From Gemmobacter sp. (lineage in GTDB: Bacteria; Pseudomonadota; Alphaproteobacteria; Rhodobacterales; Rhodobacteraceae), in the NCBI GenBank assembly GCA_030683915.1, contig JAUXPG010000475.1, forward strand, positions 1 to 32,059: DNA of 32,059 nucleotides, read 5' to 3'. A program made the position numbers and the translations under genes. The notes under the pieces are model-generated. The model had not been told where the DNA came from, made no database searches, and saw nothing but the letters and a program-made list of their open reading frames with translations. Each line of letters begins with the position of its first letter. The first letter of the stretch is position 1. Positions 1-11,320 of this stretch are shown piece after piece.

Positions 1-1514
1 TGCGCCAGACGGCGCAGCAGTTCCAGTTGCGGACCGCCACCTTCGAACCCGCGCCCCCAAAGCCAGATATGATCGGACGCAAGCATGCCGACGCGCCCTT
101 CCTCCACCCGGTCCAGCACCAGAAGCGGTTGCCCGGCGATACCCTCCATCACCACCTGACCGCCGGTCGCGGCCATGTCGATCTGGCGGAACCAGCGGCC
201 CCAGCCTTCGTCGGGCGCCTGCGCGTCAAGACCCTGAGTGACCGGATGCTTGCGCCCCAGATCGGTCAGCGCGGGCCGGAACCCCTGTTCCAGCACGCGG
301 CTGGTGGGGTCCACCGGCAGGATTTCGGCCAGCGGCGAGCGCCAAAGACTGTCGGCAGTGCCGAATTCCGGCCCCGCCGCGATCAGCACGGCGCCCCCCT
401 TGCGCACGTAGTCCCGCACGTTTTCCAGATACGACATCGGCAGGATGCCGCGACGGCGATAGCGGTCAAAGATGATCAGGTCGAATTCATCAACCTTGTC
501 GACGAACAGTTCCTTGGTCGGAAAGGCGATCAGCGAAAGTTCGGTCACTGGAACGCCGTCCTGCTTTTCGGGCGGGCGCAGGATGGTGAAATGCACAAGA
601 TCCACCGACGCATCGGACTTCAGCAAATTGCGCCAGACCCGCTCACCCGCGTGGGGTTCGCCGGACACCAGCAGAACCCGCAATCTGTCGCGCACTCCGT
701 TGATGCGAAGTACGGCGGAGTTGTTCGCCTCGGTCAGTTCTCCGGGCTGCGCGGTCACCGACAGTTGCAGCACGTTGATGCCGCCATGCGGCAGGTTGAC
801 CGGCAATTCCAGATCCTCGCCCACCGGCACCGTAAAGGTCTGGGGTTCGTCGGCGTCAATCCGCACGGTCAGATCGGCGGCACCGGCCAAGGCGGGCGGC
901 ACCGCGCCCTGATCCTCGACCCGCAGGATCAGCGACACCGGCTCACCCATGATCGCGAAGGCGGGAGCGGTCTTGACCACCAGACGGCGGTCCCAATCCT
1001 GCGGTTGGCCGGTCAGCAACACATGGAACGGGGCAGGCAGCGCAGGGGCTTGCGGCACGTCATGCACATGCCCGTCGGAAATGAGGAATACCCCGGCGAG
1101 GCGGGCGCGCGGAATTTCCGCCAAGGCTTCGGCCAACCGCGCCATCGCCAGTGTGCCGCCGTCACCTTCGGCGTCGGGCACGCGCACGACCTGCGCCTCG
1201 GTAGCGGGCATGCGGGCAATGCGTGCCAGCAACCCGGCCAGCGCGGCTTCGGTCTGGTCCACGCGGTTGGCGATGCGTTGGCTGGCGCTGTCGTCGACCA
1301 CGACCAGCACGATGTCGGACAGCGGCGCACGATCTTCGGTCTGCCAACTGGGGTTGGCCAGCGCAGCCAGCACCGCCACCGCCGCCAGCGCGCGCAGCCA
1401 TCCACCCGACATGCGCCCCCAGAATGCCAAGGACAACAGCAGTCCCGCCAATGCGGCCAGCGCGGCGATCAACGGCCATGCCAGAAGCGGGTCGAACACC
1501 ATCGCGCCGGTCAT
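1..1514 (-). CDS. Membrane-associated hypothetical protein (glutamine amidotransferase-like / VWA-operon type), C-terminus beyond left edge
   Basis: Open minus-strand frame from ATG at 1514 (MTGAMVFDPLLAWPLIAALAALAGLLLSLAFWGRM...) through position 1 without a stop. ATGA overlap with the upstream CDS stop. Last gene of the MoxR/DUF58/DUF4159 operon. Confidence 0.8.
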   Translation of the reverse strand, partial: MTGAMVFDPLLAWPLIAALAALAGLLLSLAFWGRMSGGWLRALAAVAVLAALANPSWQTEDRAPLSDIVLVVVDDSASQRIANRVDQTEAALAGLLARIARMPATEAQVVRVPDAEGDGGTLAMARLAEALAEIPRARLAGVFLISDGHVHDVPQAPALPAPFHVLLTGQPQDWDRRLVVKTAPAFAIMGEPVSLILRVEDQGAVPPALAGAADLTVRIDADEPQTFTVPVGEDLELPVNLPHGGINVLQLSVTAQPGELTEANNSAVLRINGVRDRLRVLLVSGEPHAGERVWRNLLKSDASVDLVHFTILRPPEKQDGVPVTELSLIAFPTKELFVDKVDEFDLIIFDRYRRRGILPMSYLENVRDYVRKGGAVLIAAGPEFGTADSLWRSPLAEILPVDPTSRVLEQGFRPALTDLGRKHPVTQGLDAQAPDEGWGRWFRQIDMAATGGQVVMEGIAGQPLLVLDRVEEGRVGMLASDHIWLWGRGFEGGGPQLELLRRLA

Positions 1515-4264
1515 TGGCCCAGCCTTTCCAAAAGCGCGGGCACATGCACCTGATCGGATTTATAGTTGCCGGTCAGCACATGCATGATCAGGTTTACCCC
1601 GAACCGCCAGGCGATTTCGCGCTGGCGTTCGCCGGCAAAGCCCCGGCCCACCGGATAAAGCGGCATTCCCCGGTCATCTAGCGCCCATGCGGCCGCCCAG
1701 TCGTTGCCGCCGATCACCACCGGGGTCACGCCATCGTTGAGGTTGCGAAACGGCATGCCTTCGGCCTGTTCGGCATCGGGTGGCGCGGCCTCGACCCACA
1801 CACTGCGGCCCATGTGGCGACCCGGAAAATCCTGCAACAGATAGAACGTGCGCGTCAGCACGTGGTCCGCGGGGATCGGCTCCAGCGGGGGAATATCGAG
1901 CGGCGCGGCCAGCATCTGCAACCGCCGCGCTTCAGGGGTGGCGCCGCCGAAATCGCCCACATCGGCATCGCGCGTATCGAACAGGATCATCCCGCCAGTG
2001 CGCAGATACTGGTTCAGCTTGCGATAGGCGGCGGGCGACGGCATCGGCTGTTCGGGTACGATGGGCCAATAAAGAAACGGAAAGAACGCAAGCTCATCGG
2101 TTTCAAGGTCCACGCCCATCGGGGCGGCGGGTTCGATCGTGGTGCGCGAAAACAAGATCTCGCCCAGGCCACGCAACCCGGCTTCGGCCACGCGGTCCAC
2201 CTGAGCGTTGCCGGTGATGACATGCGCCAGCACAACATCGACGGTGGCGCGGATGGCAAATTCATCCTGCGCGCGGGCATCCTGGGGCAGCACCGCCAAC
2301 CCGGCGACCAGCGCCGCCGCCATGCCGCGCCGCAACCGCCCGGTCAGCGCAAGCGTGGCAAGGATGTCGGCCATCAGCGCCAGCAGCGCCGCCGCCAGAA
2401 GTGCCCCCTTCAGCGCCCGTTCGCGGGTTTCGGCCGCGCCTTCGACGGCGATACGGTCGGGCCAGACGGCAGGTTCCAGCATCCGGTCCGCCCCGATCAC
2501 GTTCAAGGCCAGACGACGGTCGCCATCGGCATAAAGCCCCGGTGGCAGGGCAGCCGAGGCGCCACTGCCCAAGGCACCGGCCAGCAAGGCGCCCTGCACC
2601 GCCGCCAATTGCCCGCCATCGACCAGCCGCCCGAAGCCATCCAGCAACCGCTCGGCCTGCCACATCGTGCCTTCCAGATCACCCACCGTAGGGCGTGCCG
2701 AACGGGCCGACACCGCCAGCCGTTCCAGCATCTGCACGAACAGGCCCGACAGCGGCAGGGTTGACCACTCGGCATTTGCGGTCACATGGAACAGCACGAC
2801 CTGACCGTCACCAACCGGCTTGCGGGTGACCAAAGGTGTGCCATCCGCCAGCGCGGCGATGGTGCGGTCAGACAGTTCGGGGTCGGGCTGGGACAGGACC
2901 TGCGCGGTCACCGTCACCTCGTCGGGCACCGTCAGGCCAAAGAACGGCGATCCGCTGGAAAAGGGCGCCAACATGCGCGGCTCGCCCCAGCTCATCGCGC
3001 CCCCGACGGTGCGCCCGCCTTCGCGCAGGCGGACCGGCAGCAGGGGGTGATCCTCGGTCCGGCCAAGATCAGACGCGGCAAGGCGCGGCCCGGCAAAGCG
3101 CAGCAGCAGCCCGCCCTTGGAAAGCCATTCAACCACGGCCTCCTCTTCGCCGACGGTCAGGCGGGCGACATCGGCCAGAACCACCACATCGGGGCTGGCC
3201 AGCAACACGTCGGTCAGCGTGCCGTCGATCAGATCGGCAACCGGATCGAGCGCCTGCCGCAAGTAGTGCGTGGGCGACAGCAGTTGCAGGCCCTCGCGGT
3301 CATCCCGCCCGGAAATCAGCGCGACCTTGCGGCGGCGCAGGCTGTCATCGGCCAGCGCGACGACCCCGGCGCCGCGCGTGCCCTCCAGTTCAAACCGGGT
3401 GATCCGGTTGCGAAGTTCTGGCGGAAGGTCGAACGCGGCCACGGTTTCCGCCGCGCCGGGCGCCATCGTCACGGTCTGGCGCGCCAGTTCGCGTTCGATC
3501 CCGGCGGGATCGGGGCCGATGGCCAAGGCCGTCACCTCAAGCGACCCCAAGGTTGCCGCCCGGCGCACCGGCACCCGGATTTCGCCATCGGCATAGGTGG
3601 GGCCCGCCAGACCCAGTGCCGGGCGCGAGGTTTCAAACACCGTCACCGGGCCGCGCGATTCCAGCGCGGCCAGCGTGGCAGCGCGGGTGGCGCGGTCCAG
3701 CCCGTCGGAAAGCCACAGCGTCTCGAAACTGCCGGTCTGCGCGCGGGCCCAGGCCAGCGCGGCATCCGAGGGTTCCCAGGGCGACGGCACGAGCGAAGGC
3801 AAGCGGCTGCGCACATCGGTCGCGGCCTGAAAGACAACTGCGCCGGGGGGCGGGTCGGCCAGCAGCGCGACCGCCACGGGGCGGCCCTGCCGCCCGGCAT
3901 CGTCCACCGCCGCAGCCACACGTTCCATCCGGCGCGGCCAGTCGCGCGCATCGGCCCAACCGCCATCCATCAGCACCAGCACAGGCCCGGCACCCGCCGC
4001 GCGCTGCACGGGGTTCAGCACCGGCCCGGCAAAGGCCACGATCAGCGCTGCCAACGCGGCCATCCGCAGCAGCAGAAGCCACCACGGCGTGCGGTCGGTT
4101 TCCGCCTCGTCGTCCTTCAGTCCAAGCAGCAGGGCCACGCCGGGAAACCGCCGCCGCACCGGCGCGGGCGGTACCGCACGCAGCAGCCACCACAGCACCG
4201 GCAGCACCAGCAGCGCCCACAACACCAGCGGCGCGGTAAATCCGACAGGCCCCAGAACCCACAT
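1511..4264 (-). CDS. BatA-like N-terminal membrane domain fused to C-terminal DUF4159 domain protein
   Basis: N-terminus MWVLGPVGFTAPLVLWALLVLPVLWWLLRAVPPAPVRRRFPG is BatA-like. C-terminal DEFAIRATVDVVLAHVITGN...FPFLYWPIVPEQPMPSPAAYRKLNQYLRTGGMILFDTRDAD is DUF4159-like. Start placed at 4264 (overlaps DUF58 stop) rather than the longest-ORF start at 4348. Confidence 0.85.
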   Translation of the reverse strand: MWVLGPVGFTAPLVLWALLVLPVLWWLLRAVPPAPVRRRFPGVALLLGLKDDEAETDRTPWWLLLLRMAALAALIVAFAGPVLNPVQRAAGAGPVLVLMDGGWADARDWPRRMERVAAAVDDAGRQGRPVAVALLADPPPGAVVFQAATDVRSRLPSLVPSPWEPSDAALAWARAQTGSFETLWLSDGLDRATRAATLAALESRGPVTVFETSRPALGLAGPTYADGEIRVPVRRAATLGSLEVTALAIGPDPAGIERELARQTVTMAPGAAETVAAFDLPPELRNRITRFELEGTRGAGVVALADDSLRRRKVALISGRDDREGLQLLSPTHYLRQALDPVADLIDGTLTDVLLASPDVVVLADVARLTVGEEEAVVEWLSKGGLLLRFAGPRLAASDLGRTEDHPLLPVRLREGGRTVGGAMSWGEPRMLAPFSSGSPFFGLTVPDEVTVTAQVLSQPDPELSDRTIAALADGTPLVTRKPVGDGQVVLFHVTANAEWSTLPLSGLFVQMLERLAVSARSARPTVGDLEGTMWQAERLLDGFGRLVDGGQLAAVQGALLAGALGSGASAALPPGLYADGDRRLALNVIGADRMLEPAVWPDRIAVEGAAETRERALKGALLAAALLALMADILATLALTGRLRRGMAAALVAGLAVLPQDARAQDEFAIRATVDVVLAHVITGNAQVDRVAEAGLRGLGEILFSRTTIEPAAPMGVDLETDELAFFPFLYWPIVPEQPMPSPAAYRKLNQYLRTGGMILFDTRDADVGDFGGATPEARRLQMLAAPLDIPPLEPIPADHVLTRTFYLLQDFPGRHMGRSVWVEAAPPDAEQAEGMPFRNLNDGVTPVVIGGNDWAAAWALDDRGMPLYPVGRGFAGERQREIAWRFGVNLIMHVLTGNYKSDQVHVPALLERLGQ

Positions 4265-5136
4265 CAGCGCCGCCTTTCCAAAGCCCGGTAAAGCCACAGC
4301 AACGCCGAAGCCGCACCTTGCCCGGTGTGGTGCAGATGCAGATGCCACCCCGCAGCATGGGCCAGCGTTGCCAGCCGTGCCTTGCGTTCGGCCAGACGGT
4401 CAAGATACCGTGTGCGAAGGTCGCCCGCGCGCAGCGTCTCGTGCCGCAGGGTGCCGCCCATCGATTCAAAGATGGTGCGACCGTCAAAGGGAAAATCCTC
4501 TTCGGCCGGGTCAAGCACCTGCACCAGCGCGCCGGCAACCCCCCGGTCGGCGGCCTGCGCCAGGGCGGATTCGACTGCGCCCAGATCGCCCAGAAAATCG
4601 GACAGGAACACCGCGCGCCCGTGCGTCACCAACCCTTCGGGCACCGGCGCGCCGTATTCCGTGGTGCCATCTTCGGCCAGCGCACCGGCGATGCGGTCCA
4701 GTTGCGCGCGGCCCGACCGGGGCGGAACGGCATCGCCCGACAGCCCGACCCGTTCGCCGCCCCGCAGCAGCAGCACCGCCAGCGCCAGTGCCAGCAGGCG
4801 CGCGCGGTCCGATTTCGGCGCGCGGGCCTTGGCCCCGCTGAACGTCATCGACCGCGACGGGTCCACCCACAGCGTCACCGATTGTGCCGCCTGCCATTCG
4901 GTTTCGCGCACGTAAGGAACATCGCCCCGTGCCGAGCGGCGCCAGTCGATCCGTCGCAACGGGTCGCCCGGTGTGGCCTGCCGGAACTGCCAGAACGCAT
5001 CGCCCGTGCCCGATTGCCGCCGCCCGTGATCGCCCAGAATGACCGTGGCCGCCAGATGCTGCGCCTGCGCGAGCAAGGGCGGCAAAGCATGGCCAAGCCC
5101 CTCGGCCCGGGCGCGCAGGGGGGCTTCGGCTGTCAC
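4264..5136 (-). CDS. DUF58 domain-containing protein
   Basis: Contains GTGDAFWQFRQATPGDPLRRIDWRRSARGDVPYVRETEWQ, typical of DUF58. Lies directly downstream of a MoxR gene with a 4-bp overlap. Confidence 0.9.
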   Translation of the reverse strand: MTAEAPLRARAEGLGHALPPLLAQAQHLAATVILGDHGRRQSGTGDAFWQFRQATPGDPLRRIDWRRSARGDVPYVRETEWQAAQSVTLWVDPSRSMTFSGAKARAPKSDRARLLALALAVLLLRGGERVGLSGDAVPPRSGRAQLDRIAGALAEDGTTEYGAPVPEGLVTHGRAVFLSDFLGDLGAVESALAQAADRGVAGALVQVLDPAEEDFPFDGRTIFESMGGTLRHETLRAGDLRTRYLDRLAERKARLATLAHAAGWHLHLHHTGQGAASALLWLYRALERRR

Positions 5137-6134
5137 GCCGCCGCCTCGACCCGCAGCACACGGGCGGCCACACGGTCAATCAGCGCGCCCAGATCTTCGC
5201 CGCGCTGGCGGGCGGCAAAGGTCAGCGCCATGCGGTGCACCAGCACCGGGCGCGCCATCGCGGCCACATCCTCTACCGAAGGCGCAAGGCGACCGTCCAG
5301 CAGGGCCCGCGCCCGCACCGTCAGCATCAGCGCCTGCGCCGCGCGCGGGCCGGGGCCCCACGACAGGCTGTCGGCCAGATCGTGGAACCCGTCGGGTTCG
5401 GCGGGGCGGCAGGCGCGCACCAGATCAAGGATATGTTCCACAACCGCGTCACCCACGGGCATCCGGCGCAGCACCGCTTGCGCCGCCAGCAGAGATTCGG
5501 CGGTAAACACCTGTTCGGAGTGGTCCTCCTCGGCGCCGGTGGTGGCAATCAGCACTGCACGTTCGGTCGCGCGGTCAGGGTAGGGCACGTCAATCTGGAC
5601 CAAAAAGCGGTCCAGCTGTGCCTCGGGCAGCGGATATGTGCCTTCCTGTTCAATCGGGTTCTGCGTTGCCAGTACGTGAAACGGGCGTCCGAGCGGGCGG
5701 TGAACCCCGGCGACCGTCACCTCTTTTTCCTGCATGGCCTGCAGCAGCGCCGACTGCGTGCGCGGACTGGCACGGTTGATTTCATCCGCCATCAGAAGCT
5801 GGCAAAAGATCGGCCCTTCGATGAACCGAAAGGCGCGGGCGCCGTCAGCACCCGTTTCCAGCACTTCCGACCCCAGAATATCGGCGGGCATCAGGTCAGG
5901 GGTGAACTGGATGCGGCTGCCATGCAGGCCCATCACGGTGGACAGCGTATCGACCAGCCGTGTCTTGCCCAGACCCGGCAACCCCACCAGCAGCGCGTGG
6001 CCGCCGCACAGCATTGACGCCAGCACCAAATCAACCACAGTCGTCTGTCCGATGAACCTGCGGTTGACCGAAGCCCTTGCACGGGCAAGACTGTCGCCAA
6101 GCGCCTCGATCTGACCTACCAGCGTATCGACCAT
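5133..6134 (-). CDS. MoxR family AAA+ ATPase
   Basis: GLPGLGKTRLVDTL Walker A, LLMADEINRASPRTQSALLQAMQEKEVTVAG Walker B/sensor region, FHVLATQNPIEQEGTYPLPEAQLDRFL, all characteristic of MoxR. Confidence 0.95.
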   Translation of the reverse strand: MVDTLVGQIEALGDSLARARASVNRRFIGQTTVVDLVLASMLCGGHALLVGLPGLGKTRLVDTLSTVMGLHGSRIQFTPDLMPADILGSEVLETGADGARAFRFIEGPIFCQLLMADEINRASPRTQSALLQAMQEKEVTVAGVHRPLGRPFHVLATQNPIEQEGTYPLPEAQLDRFLVQIDVPYPDRATERAVLIATTGAEEDHSEQVFTAESLLAAQAVLRRMPVGDAVVEHILDLVRACRPAEPDGFHDLADSLSWGPGPRAAQALMLTVRARALLDGRLAPSVEDVAAMARPVLVHRMALTFAARQRGEDLGALIDRVAARVLRVEAAA

Positions 6135-6202
6135 GACAAATCCCCTGCCTGCACTATATCGCAGTCAATCAAACTAACGCGTCCGGCACAAATGGCAAAA
6201 GA

Positions 6203-6796
6203 GTGATGGGTGAAAAAGCTGTGACCCCTTCCGCCGACACCCTGGCGGCGGCGGCCCGGGCGGCAGGCAAGAAAGGCCCGCCCCCCGTCCACTTGTGGAA
6301 TCCCCCGTTTTGCGGCGATCTGGACATCCGCATCGCCCGCGACGGCACGTGGTTCTATCTGGGCACGCCCATCGGGCGCGCGCCGTTGGTCCGGCTGTTC
6401 GCGGGTATCCTCAAGCTGGAGGACGGGCGGTATTACCTGGTCACGCCGGTTGAAAAGGTCGGCATCCAGGTTGACGATGTGCCCTTCATCGCGGTCGATT
6501 TCCGGGTCGAGGGCGCAGGCACGCCCGAACAGGCCATTACCTTTGTGACCAACGTCGAAGACGAGGTGACCGCCAGCCCCGACACCCCTCTGCGGGTGGA
6601 ACGTGACCCCGAAACCGGCGAACCTTCGCCCTATGTCATGGTCCGCCGTGGTCTTGAGGCGCGGATCGACCGCAAAAGCTTTTACCGGCTGGTGGAGATT
6701 GGCGAACATGCCGACCACGAGGGCGCGCGCTGGTTCGGGGTGCGGTCGGGCGGTGCATTCTTTCCCATCATCCCCTCGGCGGAGTTGGAGGGCTGA
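6203..6796 (+). CDS. DUF1285 domain-containing protein
   Basis: PPVHLWNPPFCGDLDIRIARDGTWFYLGTPIGRAPLVRLFAGILKLEDGRYYLVTPVEKVGIQVDDVPFIAVD matches the DUF1285 pattern. A slightly downstream start is possible. Confidence 0.88.
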   Translation: MMGEKAVTPSADTLAAAARAAGKKGPPPVHLWNPPFCGDLDIRIARDGTWFYLGTPIGRAPLVRLFAGILKLEDGRYYLVTPVEKVGIQVDDVPFIAVDFRVEGAGTPEQAITFVTNVEDEVTASPDTPLRVERDPETGEPSPYVMVRRGLEARIDRKSFYRLVEIGEHADHEGARWFGVRSGGAFFPIIPSAELEG

Positions 6797-6892
6797 CCCC
6801 CGCTGATGCAAGGCGGCCTTGCACGGGCCGGGGGTGGACAGCGCCGCATCGCTGCGGCTAGCTGCCCGCACGCGCTGCAAGGAGCCTGCCCG

Positions 6893-7120
6893 ATGTTTCC
6901 GCCCCGCTTTGCCCCGGTCCTGTTCGGCTTCATCCTGTCCGGGTTGATGAGCTTGATGGTGTCGGGCATCGCCACCGCGCGGGCCACCGGAATCGGGGCA
7001 GATTTCATCTATCTTTGGCTCGTCGGCGGATGGTTGCCCAGTTTTGCGCTATCATTTCCCGCCGTGTTGCTGGTCGGGCCGGTCGCCCGGCGGGTGGTGG
7101 CCGCGCTCACGCGGGCGTGA
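6893..7120 (+). CDS. DUF2798 domain-containing small membrane protein
   Basis: MFPPRFAPVLFGFILSGLMSLMVSGIATARATGIGADFIYLWLVGGWLPSFALSFPAVLLVGPVARRVV: two hydrophobic segments, DUF2798-like. GGAG upstream of the ATG. Confidence 0.8.
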   Translation: MFPPRFAPVLFGFILSGLMSLMVSGIATARATGIGADFIYLWLVGGWLPSFALSFPAVLLVGPVARRVVAALTRA

Positions 7121-7180
7121 CGTAGCGGCCCTTACGCAGCGGCAGGCAGCGCCGACAGGTGACAAACGCCCCGCCCCTGA

Positions 7181-9229
<2,049 letters not shown>

Positions 9230-9273
9230 CCAAACCGCCCCTTTCGCGCCGATGAAAATATCCCACGGGGGGT

Positions 9274-9296
9274 GCGGGGGGTGTGAAACCCCCCGC
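9274..9296. terminator. GC-rich hairpin between convergent fadH and HIT genes (putative bidirectional terminator)
   Basis: GCGGGGGG-TGTGAAA-CCCCCCGC: 8-bp perfect stem, 7-nt loop, in a convergent intergenic region. No clear U-tract directly adjacent. Confidence 0.45.
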
Positions 9297-9336
9297 TTCT
9301 GACGGCGGGGTCAGATGTCGGGGCTGGCGCCGCGCC

Positions 9337-9726
9337 TTACTCTGCTGGCGTGCGTTGCAACATGCGGCCCAGCACCTTTCCGCCCAGAATGTGCACATGC
9401 AGATGCGGCACCTCCTGCACGCCCGCATCGCCGGAATTGGCGATCAGCCGATAGCCTGCCCCACCATCGCCCGGACAGATGCCCAGGTCCGCACAGACCT
9501 TGCCGATCGCGCGGGTATAGTCGGCGATCTCGGCATCCGAGGCTTCTGCCGCGAAGTGGTCGGCGTTCACATAGGCCCCTTTCGGAATCACCAGCACATG
9601 CACCGGGGCCTGAGGCGCGATATCGTGGAACGCCAGCGCATGCGCCGTTTCCAGCACTTTGCGGCACGGGATTTCGCCGCGCAGGATGCGCGCGAAAATG
9701 TTGGTGCGGTCATAGTCATAGGGCAT
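9337..9726 (-). CDS. HIT family (histidine triad) nucleotide-binding protein
   Basis: MPYDYDRTNIFARILRGEIPCRKVLET...VHVLVIPKGAYVN...AGVQEVPHLHVHILGGKVLGRML with the HLHVHIL histidine triad. Real start at 9726, not the longer ORF start at 10059. Confidence 0.95.
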   Translation of the reverse strand: MPYDYDRTNIFARILRGEIPCRKVLETAHALAFHDIAPQAPVHVLVIPKGAYVNADHFAAEASDAEIADYTRAIGKVCADLGICPGDGGAGYRLIANSGDAGVQEVPHLHVHILGGKVLGRMLQRTPAE

Positions 9727-9742
9727 GGCGGTCTCCGCTCGG

Positions 9743-11320
9743 TCAGTCGAGGAACAGGTAGTCGGCGGCCAGTATCTCGCGCGCCTTGTCCGGTGCGATG
9801 CCAAGGAACCGCGCCAGCGACAAGCTATTTTCATCCGGCCCGCCAGTTTGGCGGACACGGTCGAACCGCTCGAACCCGGCCTCGCCCAGCCGGTCGGATT
9901 CGAAACGCACGTCATAGCGGATCGTTGGCAGCAGCCGTTCCAGCACATCCTGCGGCGTCTGATGGGCCGCCAGACCGACCCGGCGGGCGTGTCCCAGAAG
10001 ATAATCGTCGGTGAACACGCATTCCACCTCCAGCAGCCGCACATCGGTCTTGTCGGCATAGAAATCCTGGATCAGGTCGATGCTGGCCGGGTCGATGCAG
10101 ATGATCAGCCGGTCGGTCTCCCAAATCTCGAACAGCATCCGCACCAGCGCGCGGCGGTGGCGCGTGCGCTTTTCCAGCGTGCTCTGGATGCCGCCCAGAT
10201 CCGGCAGCGCGCAGCTTTCCTCGTTGAACAGGTAGTGCACCGCCGCAAGCCCGGCTTGGTCGCGGATGCGGTCCACCAACCGCTTGGCGACGTGCCATTT
10301 CTTGCACGTCACAATCAGCAGTGTCCGGCCCCGCCCAAGGCTGGTGCCGGTTTCCCAGAACCGCGGTGCAAACCGCCGCCCGATGCGCCCGCGCCCGGTC
10401 AGAAACCGAAACAGCCCGCGGCCTTCGTTGGAAATGGCGAACCGCTGGCCTGTCACGGTGTAAAGCTCGCCCAGCTTGGTCTTCAACTCCACAGCTTCGG
10501 GGGAAATCTTGCGCGCGAACAGGTAATCCTGCGCCAGCAGCAGATCATAGTGATCGTTGTAGAACGTGACCGGCATGCCATAGTCGGTGAACATCAGGAA
10601 GGTCAGCGTGCGCGACCTGATCTGCTGTTCGGGCACCAGATGGCGCACAAGGGTCTGAAAGAACGTCTCGTCGGGAATCCACGTGGTGCGGAAAAAGCGC
10701 ATCACATCGCGGCGGCGGGCGATGAAGTCCAGCAGCCATTCCACGGTGCGGCGTCGCAGGCACCACCACTGGCTGCCGATCATGATCTGCATGTCGTCGG
10801 GCACCTTGCGCGCCATCCCAAGCCGCTTTTGCCAGTCCATCGAGGTGTAGAACCACCACTTGTGCTTGCGCTCGTTGAACCAGTGCCGATAGATCAGCCG
10901 TTCTTCCTTGATCCCGGTCTTGATCCAGTCGGAATTGTGGAAATCGAAGCTTTCGATGTAGTCCACATCGTCGCGGTCGAGGTAGTCGTGCGCGTATTCC
11001 GCCGACTTGATGCACATGCAATCGCCCGACAGCATGTAGAAATGCGTCGCCCGCGGAAAGGCATCGACAGCGGCCTGCACGGCCTGCAACGTCGCTTCCA
11101 CGAGGCTCCATTCCCCCCATCCGCAGCGGATGCGGCGCCGGGCGAACACCACCGAAGGGTTGCCCGCCAGCGCCGCGCGAATGCGGTCATAATCCGCCTT
11201 GCGGGCGTTGGCGTCGAAATGGATCGCCATGTAGTCGCCCGCTGCCGTCAGGCGCTGGGCTTGGGCGATGATGCCGTCGGGGTCTTTGTGGGTCAGCAGG
11301 ATATAGGCGATTCTTGCCAT
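9743..11320 (-). CDS. GT14-like (Core-2/I-branching, beta-1,6-N-acetylglucosaminyltransferase type) glycosyltransferase with a C-terminal extension
   Basis: MARIAYILLTHKDPDGIIAQAQRL...DYMAIHFDANA...CGWGEWSLVEATLQAVQAAVDAFPRATHFYMLSGDCMCIKS, the Branch/GT14 pattern. About 200 further residues at the C-terminus outside the GT fold, as in the DUF5927/5928-type proteins. Confidence 0.85.
   Translation of the reverse strand: MARIAYILLTHKDPDGIIAQAQRLTAAGDYMAIHFDANARKADYDRIRAALAGNPSVVFARRRIRCGWGEWSLVEATLQAVQAAVDAFPRATHFYMLSGDCMCIKSAEYAHDYLDRDDVDYIESFDFHNSDWIKTGIKEERLIYRHWFNERKHKWWFYTSMDWQKRLGMARKVPDDMQIMIGSQWWCLRRRTVEWLLDFIARRRDVMRFFRTTWIPDETFFQTLVRHLVPEQQIRSRTLTFLMFTDYGMPVTFYNDHYDLLLAQDYLFARKISPEAVELKTKLGELYTVTGQRFAISNEGRGLFRFLTGRGRIGRRFAPRFWETGTSLGRGRTLLIVTCKKWHVAKRLVDRIRDQAGLAAVHYLFNEESCALPDLGGIQSTLEKRTRHRRALVRMLFEIWETDRLIICIDPASIDLIQDFYADKTDVRLLEVECVFTDDYLLGHARRVGLAAHQTPQDVLERLLPTIRYDVRFESDRLGEAGFERFDRVRQTGGPDENSLSLARFLGIAPDKAREILAADYLFLD

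Noticed and set aside
27-1553. 508-aa plus-strand ORF opposite the membrane protein
   Set aside because: Antisense to a clear minus-strand CDS that is translationally coupled to the DUF4159 gene. The translation is rich in His/Arg/Gln/Gly, typical of high-GC antisense frames.
2786-4291. 501-aa plus-strand ORF
   Set aside because: Shadow ORF antisense to the BatA/DUF4159 CDS; low-complexity Arg/His/Gln composition and no domain pattern.
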